Shown: piece by piece, positions 1 to 5,356 of the stretch
How positions within the stretch are numbered: the stretch's first letter is position 1
Layout: each line of letters starts with the position of its first letter
Assembly (NCBI GenBank): GCA_024277285.1
Contig: JAJRVM010000319.1
Location: forward strand, 1-6,431
Length of the DNA: 6,431 nt
From: Planctomycetota bacterium
GTDB taxonomy: Bacteria; Planctomycetota; Planctomycetia; Pirellulales; Pirellulaceae
Reading direction: 5' to 3'
The notes under the pieces: generated by a model
Told to the model about the DNA's origin: nothing
The model's input: the letters and a program-made list of their open reading frames with translations, nothing else
The model's database searches: none
Program-made: the position numbers and the translations under genes

Positions 1-91
1 CATCCAGGTCGGTATTGGCTTGTTTCCTTCGGCCTTCTGCGGTTCCTTGTTCGATATTCTGCGGTTCGTTTTCTTCGTGAAGTGTGAATTC

Positions 92-142
92 TCGTGAACG
101 GTTACAAAGGGATGTCGTCTCGATCGTTGTGACCGATCACGA
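92..142. repeat. Imperfect inverted repeat (hairpin) at the 3' end of the cutA operon
   Basis: The arms 92-107 and 127-142 can form a 16-position stem with 14 Watson-Crick pairs, one G-T wobble (103/131) and one A-A mismatch (98/136), closed by a 19-nt loop (108-126). It overlaps the TGA stop (139-137) of the minus-strand gene at 137-571, so it lies at the end of that transcript and could stabilise or terminate it. No run of T follows on either strand, so it is not a textbook intrinsic terminator. The left arm contains CGTGAACGGTTAC, the same 13-mer found at 3011-3023; the right arm is an 11/13 inverted copy of it. Confidence 0.5.
93..105 (+). repeat. Dispersed 13-bp repeat CGTGAACGGTTAC, copy 1
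   Basis: This 13-mer is identical, in reverse complement, to 3011-3023, and 12 of its 13 bases recur in the same orientation at 3324-3335. Three near-exact copies of a 12-13 bp word in 6.4 kb are far more than chance would give. The other two copies form the ends of a transposon-like segment, so this one may be the right end of a related element or a solo remnant. No matching partner end or flanking duplication is visible nearby. Confidence 0.6.
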
Positions 143-571
143 AGTGTTTTCGCTGGCATAGCGTCGCAGTTCATGTTCGTTCATAAAAACTGCGTGTCGT
201 GGAAGCTGGAAGACCAGTTGCGTCGCGGGCCAGCCAAAGGCGTTTAGCAGCTGATCAAACGGTTGTGGCGGACAAGTTCCGGCGACGTCCACGTAGATCA
301 CATGTTGGTTACAGTCGTAAAGGCATCCGTCGAGTTGCCAGTTGCGTGTGCCGTGTTGCCCCACCCAGACGAAAGACCCATCTGGTTCGACGAACATGCG
401 CGGTAGACGTGCGAGCTGTTCCATCGCTTCTTCAAAACTCACACGCATCGGCGTTGCGTATTGCGTGGCATCCAGATCAAGTACGGTGTAACTCCCACCG
501 GCCAAATCTACCGGGTGTGATTGGATGTCGGCTTGCGGGTGTGCGTGAATGGAGATCCGAAGATCGTACAT
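137..571 (-). CDS. Hypothetical protein, 144 aa, downstream of cutA
   Basis: I do not recognise a named family. The protein starts MYDLRISIHAHP and is soluble, with no signal peptide or membrane segment. It has a predicted alpha/beta character, with an acidic stretch EEAMEQLARLP (48-58), the turn EPDGSFVWVG (62-71), a WQLDGCLYD segment (78-86), cysteines at 83, 87 and 100, and a helical C-terminus. The start at 571 is chosen because a purine-rich GAGAGAGAG tract lies 9 nt upstream. An ATG at 601 would add ten residues (MLVPEREHTI) but would overlap the cutA stop and read through that tract. The gene follows cutA on the same strand after 23 nt, so co-transcription and perhaps translational coupling are likely. 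The amino-acid composition and clean frame look like a real gene. Function is unknown, and a link to CutA is only inferred from position. Confidence 0.75.
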   Translation of the reverse strand: MYDLRISIHAHPQADIQSHPVDLAGGSYTVLDLDATQYATPMRVSFEEAMEQLARLPRMFVEPDGSFVWVGQHGTRNWQLDGCLYDCNQHVIYVDVAGTCPPQPFDQLLNAFGWPATQLVFQLPRHAVFMNEHELRRYASENTS

Positions 572-580
572 GATGGTGTG

Positions 581-589
581 CTCTCTCTC
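581..589 (-). promoter_or_regulatory. Purine-rich ribosome binding site for the 144-aa protein
   Basis: On the minus strand GAGAGAGAG stands 9 nt before the ATG at 571. It matches the anti-Shine-Dalgarno sequence only partly, but it is the best candidate and favours the 571 start over the ATG at 601. It lies within the short gap after the cutA stop codon. Confidence 0.4.
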
Positions 590-594
590 GGGGA

Positions 595-930
595 CTAGCA
601 TGACTCGTTGGGCGGTGTGACTTGGGCTTGCAGCCAGCGTCGATAACCGGCGCTGGTCGCCACAATTTCACTGGCTACGATTTCGGGTTCCTCGTAGGAA
701 TGCAATTGCCGGATGCGACATTCGACTGCAGAGTAGAGATTTGCGGTTGTCTTGACGGTGCAGGTCCATTCGGCGGCTGTTTCCACCTTCCCCTTCCATC
801 GGTACACACTTGTGATAGGGCCACTGACTTGGGCGCACGCGGCCAACTGCCGCGTGACCAGGTCTTCGGCAATGGCCAGCGCGGATTCACGTTGATCGAT
901 TGTGGTTTGGATCTGCAAGATATTGTTCAT
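595..930 (-). CDS. cutA: CutA family protein (divalent cation tolerance)
   Basis: This 111-residue protein has the usual CutA length and pattern. An N-terminal beta strand (LQIQTTIDQRESA) is followed by the helix with RQLAACAQV (27-35) and by the strand turn SVYRWKGKVE (41-50), which contains the family's YRW. The helix with LHSYEEPEIVA (76-86) corresponds to the conserved H-x-Y-x-x-PE segment. The C-terminal YRRWLQAQV (96-104) matches the usual tail. CutA proteins form very stable ferredoxin-like trimers. They were named for copper/divalent-metal tolerance in E. coli, but their molecular role is unsettled. His77 and Glu83 match the position of conserved candidate metal ligands. The ATG at 930 is chosen because it gives the normal family length; the frame stays open to an ATG at 1185, but the extra 85 residues are arginine-rich and unlike any CutA. 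No strong ribosome binding site is visible. It is probably co-transcribed with the gene downstream. Confidence 0.95.
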   Translation of the reverse strand: MNNILQIQTTIDQRESALAIAEDLVTRQLAACAQVSGPITSVYRWKGKVETAAEWTCTVKTTANLYSAVECRIRQLHSYEEPEIVASEIVATSAGYRRWLQAQVTPPNESC

Positions 931-1375
931 ATTCGGAGTTTTCCGCAGAAACAGTGAATCTGACAAAACTAGGCGCGTGCCGCGGCAAGCCACATTCACA
1001 CGTTTTCGCGCGCCGCACGTTCGGTGTTCCATTGGTTGGCCAGGACGAGCCGTTTTCACAAGGGATCTGATCTGCCGGGCAATTTGGCTCCGGCACTGGC
1101 TGCGCCGAGCAGCGTCGCGCGATTTGCTTTGCCCGTCCTGTTTGTGGAACGAAATTGGTGTCGGCGCCATGTGCTTGCTGCGCAAGTTCGCTCGGGCCGC
1201 TGTTCATGGCGGTTCATGCCGGTTGCGTCATTTTTTCCATCGCGCATCTGAAATGACACGGAATTGGTCGTAACTATTGGGGGGGTGCTCGGCCGCTTGC
1301 CGTAGCGCATTCTATTCTTTTTATGTATCCGCAGCGCGGGTTTATTGCCATCGGTAGAGATGAGAATAGGCGGGA

Positions 1376-1390
1376 GGCACGTTTTGTGCC
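1376..1390. repeat. Perfect 5-bp hairpin next to a larger inverted repeat
   Basis: GGCAC (1376-1380) and GTGCC (1386-1390) pair around the loop GTTTT. The hairpin sits 2 nt before a much stronger inverted repeat at 1393-1429. The same left arm, extended to AGGCAC (1375-1380), can instead pair with GTGCCT at 1425-1430, so two exclusive folds are possible. Confidence 0.4.
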
Positions 1391-1392
1391 AC

Positions 1393-1429
1393 GGCCCATT
1401 GGCTGGACCATGAGGAAGCCAATGGTGCC
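1393..1429. repeat. 12-bp inverted repeat (stem with one bulge)
   Basis: CCATTGGCT (1396-1404) pairs perfectly with AGCCAATGG (1417-1425). After a bulged T at 1426, GGC (1393-1395) pairs with GCC (1427-1429). This makes a 12-bp stem around a 12-nt loop. It lies about 270 nt upstream of the FHA-EAL start and about 460 nt upstream of cutA, outside any credible gene. It could be a structured leader or small RNA, a protein-binding palindrome, or a terminator of an unseen transcript. No T-run follows on either strand. Confidence 0.5.
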
Positions 1430-1455
1430 TGCTCTCCACTATTCCGCGGGACATC

Positions 1456-1487
1456 ACCGCTCACTACCTGACGCACACCGTAGCGGT
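1456..1487. repeat. Third inverted repeat of the 1376-1487 cluster
   Basis: ACCGCT (1456-1461) and AGCGGT (1482-1487) are perfect 6-bp complements with a 20-nt loop. Alone this could be chance. It is listed because it continues the run of two stronger hairpins immediately upstream. Confidence 0.25.
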
Positions 1488-1697
1488 ATTGTGGTCCTCG
1501 ACCGTTGTAAGACGGCGGGGTGTGAGAGTTGGAAAACACGGTAGTAGGGAGCTGTGTAACTACGCGTTGTTGAATCAGTCGGGAGAATCTCCTGTTGGTT
1601 GGTGGTTCTTCGGTATCGATTTGGCAACCTGTTTTGGTGACGCAGCTAAGTTGGGAATTGTGGCGCTGCAAACGCGTCGCACCAGCAATGGCATGTC

Positions 1698-2792
1698 ATG
1701 ACAACCATTCCAGAGCAATTGCCTGAAACGATGTGGTTGCTTAGCGGGCAAGTCGATGAAGGCGAGCCCGTCAAAGAAATCCCCATCAGCTCATTGCCAT
1801 TTCGAGTTGGCCGTCGCTCGAATGCGTCGCTACGACTCCCTAGCCCAACCGTATCGAACCTGCACGCCGAGATCATCGAGCGCAATGGTCAGCTCATGCT
1901 GCACGATCTTGGCAGCACGAACGGCACGTTTCTCAACGGCCAGCGGATTCCGGTCGAGGCCTATCTTCACGAGGGAGACCTCGTGCAGTTCGCCAATGTG
2001 GTGTTTCGTCTGAAACGCCAGGACGCGGCGGGGCCATCCGACACGTTGCAGGGCGAGAATTGTGATCGGGCTATGGCCCTGATTCAGTTTGATCGCCTGA
2101 TGACGGAACGAGCCGTAGTGCCCTTCTTCCAGCCCATTCTGCGCTCCGACAACAAACGGATCATTGGTTATGAAGTCCTCGGTCGCAGTCACCTCTTTGG
2201 ATTGAAGACACCCAACGTGATGTTTCAAGCTGCTTCGCAGCTGAACTTGGAGTCTGAGTTGAGTCGTCTCTGCCGCTGGGTCGGAGTGGAAATCGGTACG
2301 CGGTTCTCGCCAGGCGAGCCTCTCTTTGTGAACACGCATCCAAGTGAGATGGCTGACATGGACGTGTTGTTACTGTCGCTGCAAGAGCTGCGCGACGCCT
2401 TTCCCGAGTGCCCAGTTACCTTGGAGATCCACGAGGCCTCGGTGACGAGTCCCTCGGCAATGCGGGAACTGCGCGCTGCTTTGGACGACCTTGGCTACCA
2501 CGTGGCGTACGATGATTTCGGTGCCGGGCAGGCTCGGTTGATCGAGTTGATCGAAGTGCCTCCCGACATTCTGAAATTCGATCTCGCGCTGACCAAGGAA
2601 ATTGACACGGCACCCTTGCAGCGTCAACAAATGTTGGCGACGCTGGTGCGAATGGTGCACGATCTGGGAGTCGTATCTCTGGCTGAAGGCATGGAAACCG
2701 AGGGAGAGGCCAAGACGTGCATCGAGCTTGGATTCGAGTTGAACCAGGGCTTCTATTACGGTATGCCGGCACCGATCGAAGAGATTGTCTAA
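1698..2792 (+). CDS. FHA-EAL protein, probable c-di-GMP phosphodiesterase
   Basis: The protein has 364 residues in two domains. An FHA phosphopeptide-binding domain (about 33-106) shows GRRSNASLRL (38-47), the SNLHAEI segment with Ser53 and His56, and the typical LGSTNGTFLNG (71-81). An EAL domain (about 140-364) follows. EAL enzymes cleave cyclic di-GMP to pGpG. The usual catalytic and metal-binding positions look intact: Glu159 in YEVLGR (EVL replaces EAL), Asn212 in FVNTHP, Glu243 in LEIHE, Asp272-Asp273 in YDDFGAG, Lys293, Glu330 in LAEGME and Gln350 in NQGF. There is no signal peptide or membrane helix, so it is cytosolic. The FHA part probably ties c-di-GMP turnover to Ser/Thr phosphorylation, which is common in planctomycetes (inference). 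An in-frame stop at 1647 and no other start codon before 1698 fix the start. No good ribosome binding site is visible. It stands alone on its strand. Confidence 0.95.
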   Translation: MTTIPEQLPETMWLLSGQVDEGEPVKEIPISSLPFRVGRRSNASLRLPSPTVSNLHAEIIERNGQLMLHDLGSTNGTFLNGQRIPVEAYLHEGDLVQFANVVFRLKRQDAAGPSDTLQGENCDRAMALIQFDRLMTERAVVPFFQPILRSDNKRIIGYEVLGRSHLFGLKTPNVMFQAASQLNLESELSRLCRWVGVEIGTRFSPGEPLFVNTHPSEMADMDVLLLSLQELRDAFPECPVTLEIHEASVTSPSAMRELRAALDDLGYHVAYDDFGAGQARLIELIEVPPDILKFDLALTKEIDTAPLQRQQMLATLVRMVHDLGVVSLAEGMETEGEAKTCIELGFELNQGFYYGMPAPIEEIV

Positions 2793-2793
2793 T

Positions 2794-2833
2794 CGCCATC
2801 TGCATGGCGTGAGCCGTTTCGGGCCCCTGCCCG
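2794..2833 (+). terminator. Two short hairpins directly after the FHA-EAL stop codon
   Basis: CGCCAT (2794-2799) and ATGGCG (2804-2809) pair around CTGC, starting 2 nt after the TAA. A second hairpin follows: CGGGC (2820-2824) and GCCCG (2829-2833) around CCCT. Neither is followed by a T-run, so this is a possible transcript end or 3' protection structure and not a canonical intrinsic terminator. Confidence 0.3.
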
Positions 2834-2999
2834 GGGATCCCTGTTACCGGTGCGTTGCTCGGTGTATCTGGTTTGGTGCATCTGAGAACGTGCGGCGTAC
2901 CTTGTCGCGCTGCGTCGTCGCCCTGATTCCTGTCTTCCCCCATGTTCGACTCTGCCTGCTTGACCCTGCCTGGGCGTCGATCTATACTCGCCCGCCCGG

Positions 3000-3010
3000 T
3001 ATTTGAAGAC
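3000..3010. repeat. Left copy of 11-bp direct repeat TATTTGAAGAC (putative target-site duplication)
   Basis: TATTTGAAGAC occurs here and again exactly at 3334-3344. The left copy abuts the inverted repeat beginning at 3011. This is the arrangement expected of a target duplicated on insertion of a transposable element. Because the right copy overlaps two bases of the right inverted repeat, the duplicated length could be 9 bp (TTTGAAGAC) or 11 bp. Confidence 0.5.
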
Positions 3011-3059
3011 GTAACCGTTCACGGAAACAAGAACGCGATCGGCACATTTAGGAAGGGAC

Positions 3060-3089
3060 CGCTAATCAACGCAGATAGACGCTGATGAA
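3060..3089 (+). repeat. Three degenerate 10-bp tandem units
   Basis: The units are CGCTAATCAA (3060-3069), CGCAGATAGA (3070-3079) and CGCTGATGAA (3080-3089), fitting the pattern CGC-W-R-AT-N-R/A-A. From memory, CGC(T/A)(A/G)AT-type tandem words are common in intergenic regions of planctomycetes and related phyla. Their function is not known to me. They lie inside the MITE-like segment. Confidence 0.5.
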
Positions 3090-3092
3090 GAG

Positions 3093-3123
3093 GCTCTCCG
3101 CCGGGCTTGTCCCGGCTGGGAGC
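3093..3123. repeat. Strong hairpin inside the MITE-like segment
   Basis: GCCGGG (3100-3105) and CCCGGC (3111-3116) pair perfectly around CTTGT. GCTCTCC (3093-3099) extends the stem against TGGGAGC (3117-3123), with one mismatch and one wobble, giving about 13 stacked positions. A second, smaller hairpin follows at 3128-3142. Both fall within the region bounded by inverted repeats, so the element would be folded if transcribed. Confidence 0.45.
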
Positions 3124-3127
3124 ACGA

Positions 3128-3142
3128 CTGGTCGGCTACCAG
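3128..3142. repeat. Small hairpin inside the MITE-like segment
   Basis: CTGGT (3128-3132) and ACCAG (3138-3142) pair perfectly around CGGCT, 4 nt after the stronger hairpin. Confidence 0.3.
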
Positions 3143-3333
3143 CAACGCGCCCATCGTCTTTCGTCGGTCGAACGTGCAGTTTGCCATTAATCGTCGCTTT
3201 GCTGAGGCCGAATCAAGACGCCGTTGGCTTCAACACTGGCTGTTCGTCTTTCAACTCGGACGCCACTTGAAGCTGGGCAATGGTTCTGCGATTGGCGTGA
3301 CGAGTCAGTTGTGCCTTGAACCGCGTGAACGGT

Positions 3334-3344
3334 TATTTGAAGAC
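3334..3344. repeat. Right copy of direct repeat TATTTGAAGAC
   Basis: This is an exact 11-bp match to 3000-3010. Its first two bases also belong to the right inverted repeat (3324-3335). It ends 7 nt before the GH172 ribosome binding site. Confidence 0.5.
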
Positions 3345-3351
3345 TTACCTT

Positions 3352-3358
3352 GAGGAGG
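3352..3358 (+). promoter_or_regulatory. Ribosome binding site GAGGAGG of the GH172 gene
   Basis: GAGGAGG is a near-perfect Shine-Dalgarno sequence with 7 nt to the ATG at 3366. It would leave only 1 nt to the in-frame TTG at 3360, so it fixes the start at the ATG. Confidence 0.85.
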
Positions 3359-3365
3359 CTTGGCG

Positions 3366-4970
3366 ATGTTTCATTGGAGACGGCTTACTGCTCTGCGAGC
3401 TATCTTCTCGATCTGGCTGCTGCCCCTGTTCGTTGTTTCGATCCATGGGCAAGATTTGGAGGAGCTCGCCAAGCCGAAAGAAGGCCGCAGTATGCGGTCG
3501 ACATCGACTGCCGTCGACAAGGATGGCAACTACTTGCACGGGAACCTGGACAACTCGCGCGTCAAGCCTGGAGCTACCAAGGTAGTGCTCGACGCGAATG
3601 GGCCGGGCGTCGTGACGCACATGTGGTTCACGTTCTTGGTGCCTGGTCGCCAGGCGTGGGCGCCGCAAGGGTCCGCGAACCATCAGGAGATCCTCATACG
3701 TGTCTTCTATGACGGCCAGCCACGGCCGGCGATCGAAGTTCCGTTCGGCGATTTCTTCGCCAATTGCTTTGGCAAACGGGCGGAAGTGATCAGTCTGCCG
3801 GTCGTTGTGGAGGATGGGGATTCGTACAACTGTTTCTGGCACATGCCGTTTCGCGAGTCGATTCGTATCGAGGTTGTCAATCAGAGTCAAAAGCAACTGA
3901 ATATGCTCTATTACAATATCGATTGGATTCAGAAGCCTGCGTTGCCCCCTGATACACCCTATTTCTACGCTCGTTATCGGCAGGAATACCCGGTCAAGTC
4001 GGGCCAGGACTACATGATCCTCGAAACAAGTGGCAAAGGCCACTACGTTGGCACGGTCTTGGCCGTGCGCACGCGTAGTCCGTCCTGGTTCGGCGAGGGA
4101 GACGAGAAGATCTACATCGATGGTGAACAGAAACCGTCGATTTGGGGTACCGGTACCGAAGATTATTTTCTTTCGGCCTGGGGACTCAAGACAACCAGTA
4201 CCCCCTATTTCGGCACGCCCTATTTCGATCAGTGGGGGATCGTCGGCGGACACACTTCCGCTTATCGATGGCATATCCACGATCCGATTGTCTTTAACAA
4301 GTCGATCAAAGTGACTCTGGAACATTGGGGGTGGATCTCGACCGACGAGAACCGTGACGGCAAGCGTCATAGCTGGAACGAACGCGAAGACGATTTTTCG
4401 AGCGTGGCATTCTGGTATCAGACCGGCACGCCATCACCAGCTCCCTCGGTTCCTAACGCGGCCCAACGTCGGTTGCCCAATCTCGACGAGATCACCCTGG
4501 CAAAGGGATTCACAGGTGCAAAGCACCATGGTCGCGGCGCGTGCCAAGTGCAGGATAACCTTGACTTTTTTCCCGATGGTCAGCTGTTCTATAAGCCACA
4601 ACAAGCGGCCGATGCTTGGGTTGAAGTTCCCTTTACCATTACGAAATCTGATCCGCAACGACTGTTGCTTGCCGTGACACGGGCCGGCGATTATGGGATT
4701 TATCAGGCCTACCTTAACGGCGTGAAGATCGGTCGACCCATGGATTGTTTTGCCAAAAAGGTTTCGCAATGGGAATTCCATCTGCTCGACTTCTGGCCGG
4801 AACCGGGTGATTACACGTTGCGGCTGGAATGTATCGGCAAGAACGATCAATCGACGGACTATTTCCTGGGGCTGGAGTCAGTCCGTTTGCGGCAGCGGCG
4901 CCCGCGCGTCAAAGCATGGGCTCGCGATAAGGGGAAAAACTGGAAGAAGGACCCGATTCTCTATGATTGA
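3366..4970 (+). CDS. Secreted GH172 (DUF2961) glycoside hydrolase
   Basis: The protein has 534 residues. The N-terminus MFHWRR followed by a hydrophobic stretch to about residue 28 (SIHG) is a signal peptide, so it is exported. Residues about 40-355 form the DUF2961/GH172 region, with GNLDNSRVKPGA (59-70), GPGVVTHMWFTF (79-90), EVPFGDFF (124-131) and WGTGTEDYF (260-268). Characterised GH172 enzymes act on alpha-D-fructofuranosyl or alpha-D-arabinofuranosyl linkages. Two glutamates, 244 (in FGEGDE) and 265 (in GTEDYF), lie 21 residues apart. This matches the spacing I recall for the catalytic pair of the Bifidobacterium enzyme and suggests activity. Residues about 393-513 look like a further beta-sandwich, perhaps sugar-binding, followed by a basic tail. 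The start is set by GAGGAGG 7 nt upstream. The gene stands alone, with no transporter or sugar genes nearby, so its substrate cannot be named. Confidence 0.93.
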   Translation: MFHWRRLTALRAIFSIWLLPLFVVSIHGQDLEELAKPKEGRSMRSTSTAVDKDGNYLHGNLDNSRVKPGATKVVLDANGPGVVTHMWFTFLVPGRQAWAPQGSANHQEILIRVFYDGQPRPAIEVPFGDFFANCFGKRAEVISLPVVVEDGDSYNCFWHMPFRESIRIEVVNQSQKQLNMLYYNIDWIQKPALPPDTPYFYARYRQEYPVKSGQDYMILETSGKGHYVGTVLAVRTRSPSWFGEGDEKIYIDGEQKPSIWGTGTEDYFLSAWGLKTTSTPYFGTPYFDQWGIVGGHTSAYRWHIHDPIVFNKSIKVTLEHWGWISTDENRDGKRHSWNEREDDFSSVAFWYQTGTPSPAPSVPNAAQRRLPNLDEITLAKGFTGAKHHGRGACQVQDNLDFFPDGQLFYKPQQAADAWVEVPFTITKSDPQRLLLAVTRAGDYGIYQAYLNGVKIGRPMDCFAKKVSQWEFHLLDFWPEPGDYTLRLECIGKNDQSTDYFLGLESVRLRQRRPRVKAWARDKGKNWKKDPILYD

Positions 4971-5036
4971 AACGTGTGTGCTTACCCATGGTTGCGCTTC
5001 GTCGCTGCGCCACGGTGTTGCCCCCTCGGTTGACCT

Positions 5037-5052
5037 GCCGCCAACAGGCGGC
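5037..5052. terminator. Perfect GC hairpin 66 nt after the GH172 stop
   Basis: GCCGCC and GGCGGC form a perfect 6-bp stem around the tetraloop AACA. It is the strongest short stem downstream of the GH172 gene. There is no T-run after it, so termination here is only a possibility. Confidence 0.25.
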
Positions 5053-5258
5053 CAGTGGCACTCTCCTGCGCAAACGCAAGACTGCGCTGCCATCACCACA
5101 CAATGCACTCGCGAGTGGATGTGAGTGTTGGCGACAGTTGCAACACGCAACGTGCGCAAGCGAATCGAGAAAGCACTGGCTCCGTTCGCGGAGTTGAAGG
5201 CCCTTGCAGCTCGTGTGTGTGGTACGTTAATGTGCCGATTCTCGCTCACTCAGCCAGT

Positions 5259-5284
5259 GCCACCCCACGGCGCCACCCCACGGC
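5259..5284. repeat. Two tandem copies of GCCACCCCACGGC
   Basis: Positions 5259-5271 and 5272-5284 are identical 13-bp units. They lie in non-coding sequence about 70 nt beyond the rhomboid stop codon. This is probably a replication-slippage duplication. Confidence 0.6.
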
Positions 5285-5356
5285 CTGTTGCCTGGCGAGC
5301 CTGCCGATGGCATACGAGCAGATTCATTGCCGGTACTGGATTTTCGTCATTGAGAT

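Larger units (their letters stand above)
931..1697. other. Gene-free interval between divergent cutA and the FHA-EAL gene
   Basis: The interval is 767 bp. Open frames on both strands are arginine-, cysteine- and histidine-rich or low in recognisable motifs, overlap one another, and match no family I know, so I call none of them. It must hold the promoters of the two divergent genes, but I see no convincing -35/-10 pair. Notable content is a G7 run (1279-1285) and a cluster of hairpins at 1376-1390, 1393-1429 and 1456-1487, annotated below. Confidence 0.6.
3011..3335. mobile_element. Putative MITE-like non-autonomous element, about 325 bp
   Basis: The left end GTAACCGTTCACG (3011-3023) is inverted at the right end as CGTGAACGGTTA (3324-3335), a match of 12 bases. 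The direct repeat TATTTGAAGAC flanks both ends. The segment contains no credible gene, so any movement would need a transposase supplied elsewhere. Inside are a threefold 10-bp tandem repeat (3060-3089) and two hairpins (3093-3123 and 3128-3142). A further copy of the end sequence at 93-105 supports a repeat family in this genome. The ends are not perfectly symmetric: the left has one extra G. The element ends about 30 bp upstream of the GH172 start. I do not recognise it as a named insertion sequence. Other readings are an extragenic palindromic repeat or a chance coincidence of two short repeats. Confidence 0.5.
4971..5356. other. Gene-free interval between convergent GH172 and rhomboid genes
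   Basis: The interval is 386 bp. Open frames here overlap one another and show no recognised motif. It contains short perfect hairpins: GCCGCC/GGCGGC (5037-5052, loop AACA), GTTGC/GCAAC (5137-5151) and CTCCG/CGGAG (5180-5193, loop TTCG). It also holds a two-copy 13-bp tandem repeat (5259-5284). Any of the hairpins could serve transcript ends of the converging genes, but none has a T-run. Confidence 0.5.

Noticed and set aside
1..3. ATG on the minus strand at the window start, as the start of a gene running out of the window
   Set aside because: Only one codon is inside the window, and no ribosome binding site lies at a useful distance.
35..67. TTCTGCGGTTC repeated at 35-45 and 57-67
   Set aside because: It is an 11-bp repeat with a 22-bp period, but the units differ elsewhere and only two exist. 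There is no CRISPR-like regularity; it is probably chance or old slippage.
931..1185. N-terminal extension of CutA to an ATG at 1185
   Set aside because: It would add 85 arginine-rich residues unlike any CutA; the ATG at 930 gives the normal family length.
1376..1490. A c-di-GMP riboswitch in front of the FHA-EAL gene
   Set aside because: The hairpins lack the conserved sequence blocks of the GEMM-I and GEMM-II classes that I know.
902..1671. Several open frames of 70-133 codons on both strands in the gene-free interval
   Set aside because: They overlap each other, have no ribosome binding site and lack recognisable motifs.
2416..2943. 175-residue open frame on the minus strand
   Set aside because: It mostly lies antisense to the EAL domain, and its arginine/proline/serine-rich composition is typical of a shadow frame.
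3360..3365. TTG start for the GH172 gene
   Set aside because: It lies only 1 nt after the GAGGAGG; the ATG at 3366 has correct spacing.
3345..4370. 341-residue open frame on the minus strand
   Set aside because: It is fully antisense to the GH172 gene, which has a signal peptide, family motifs and a good ribosome binding site. The antisense product shows no recognisable domain.
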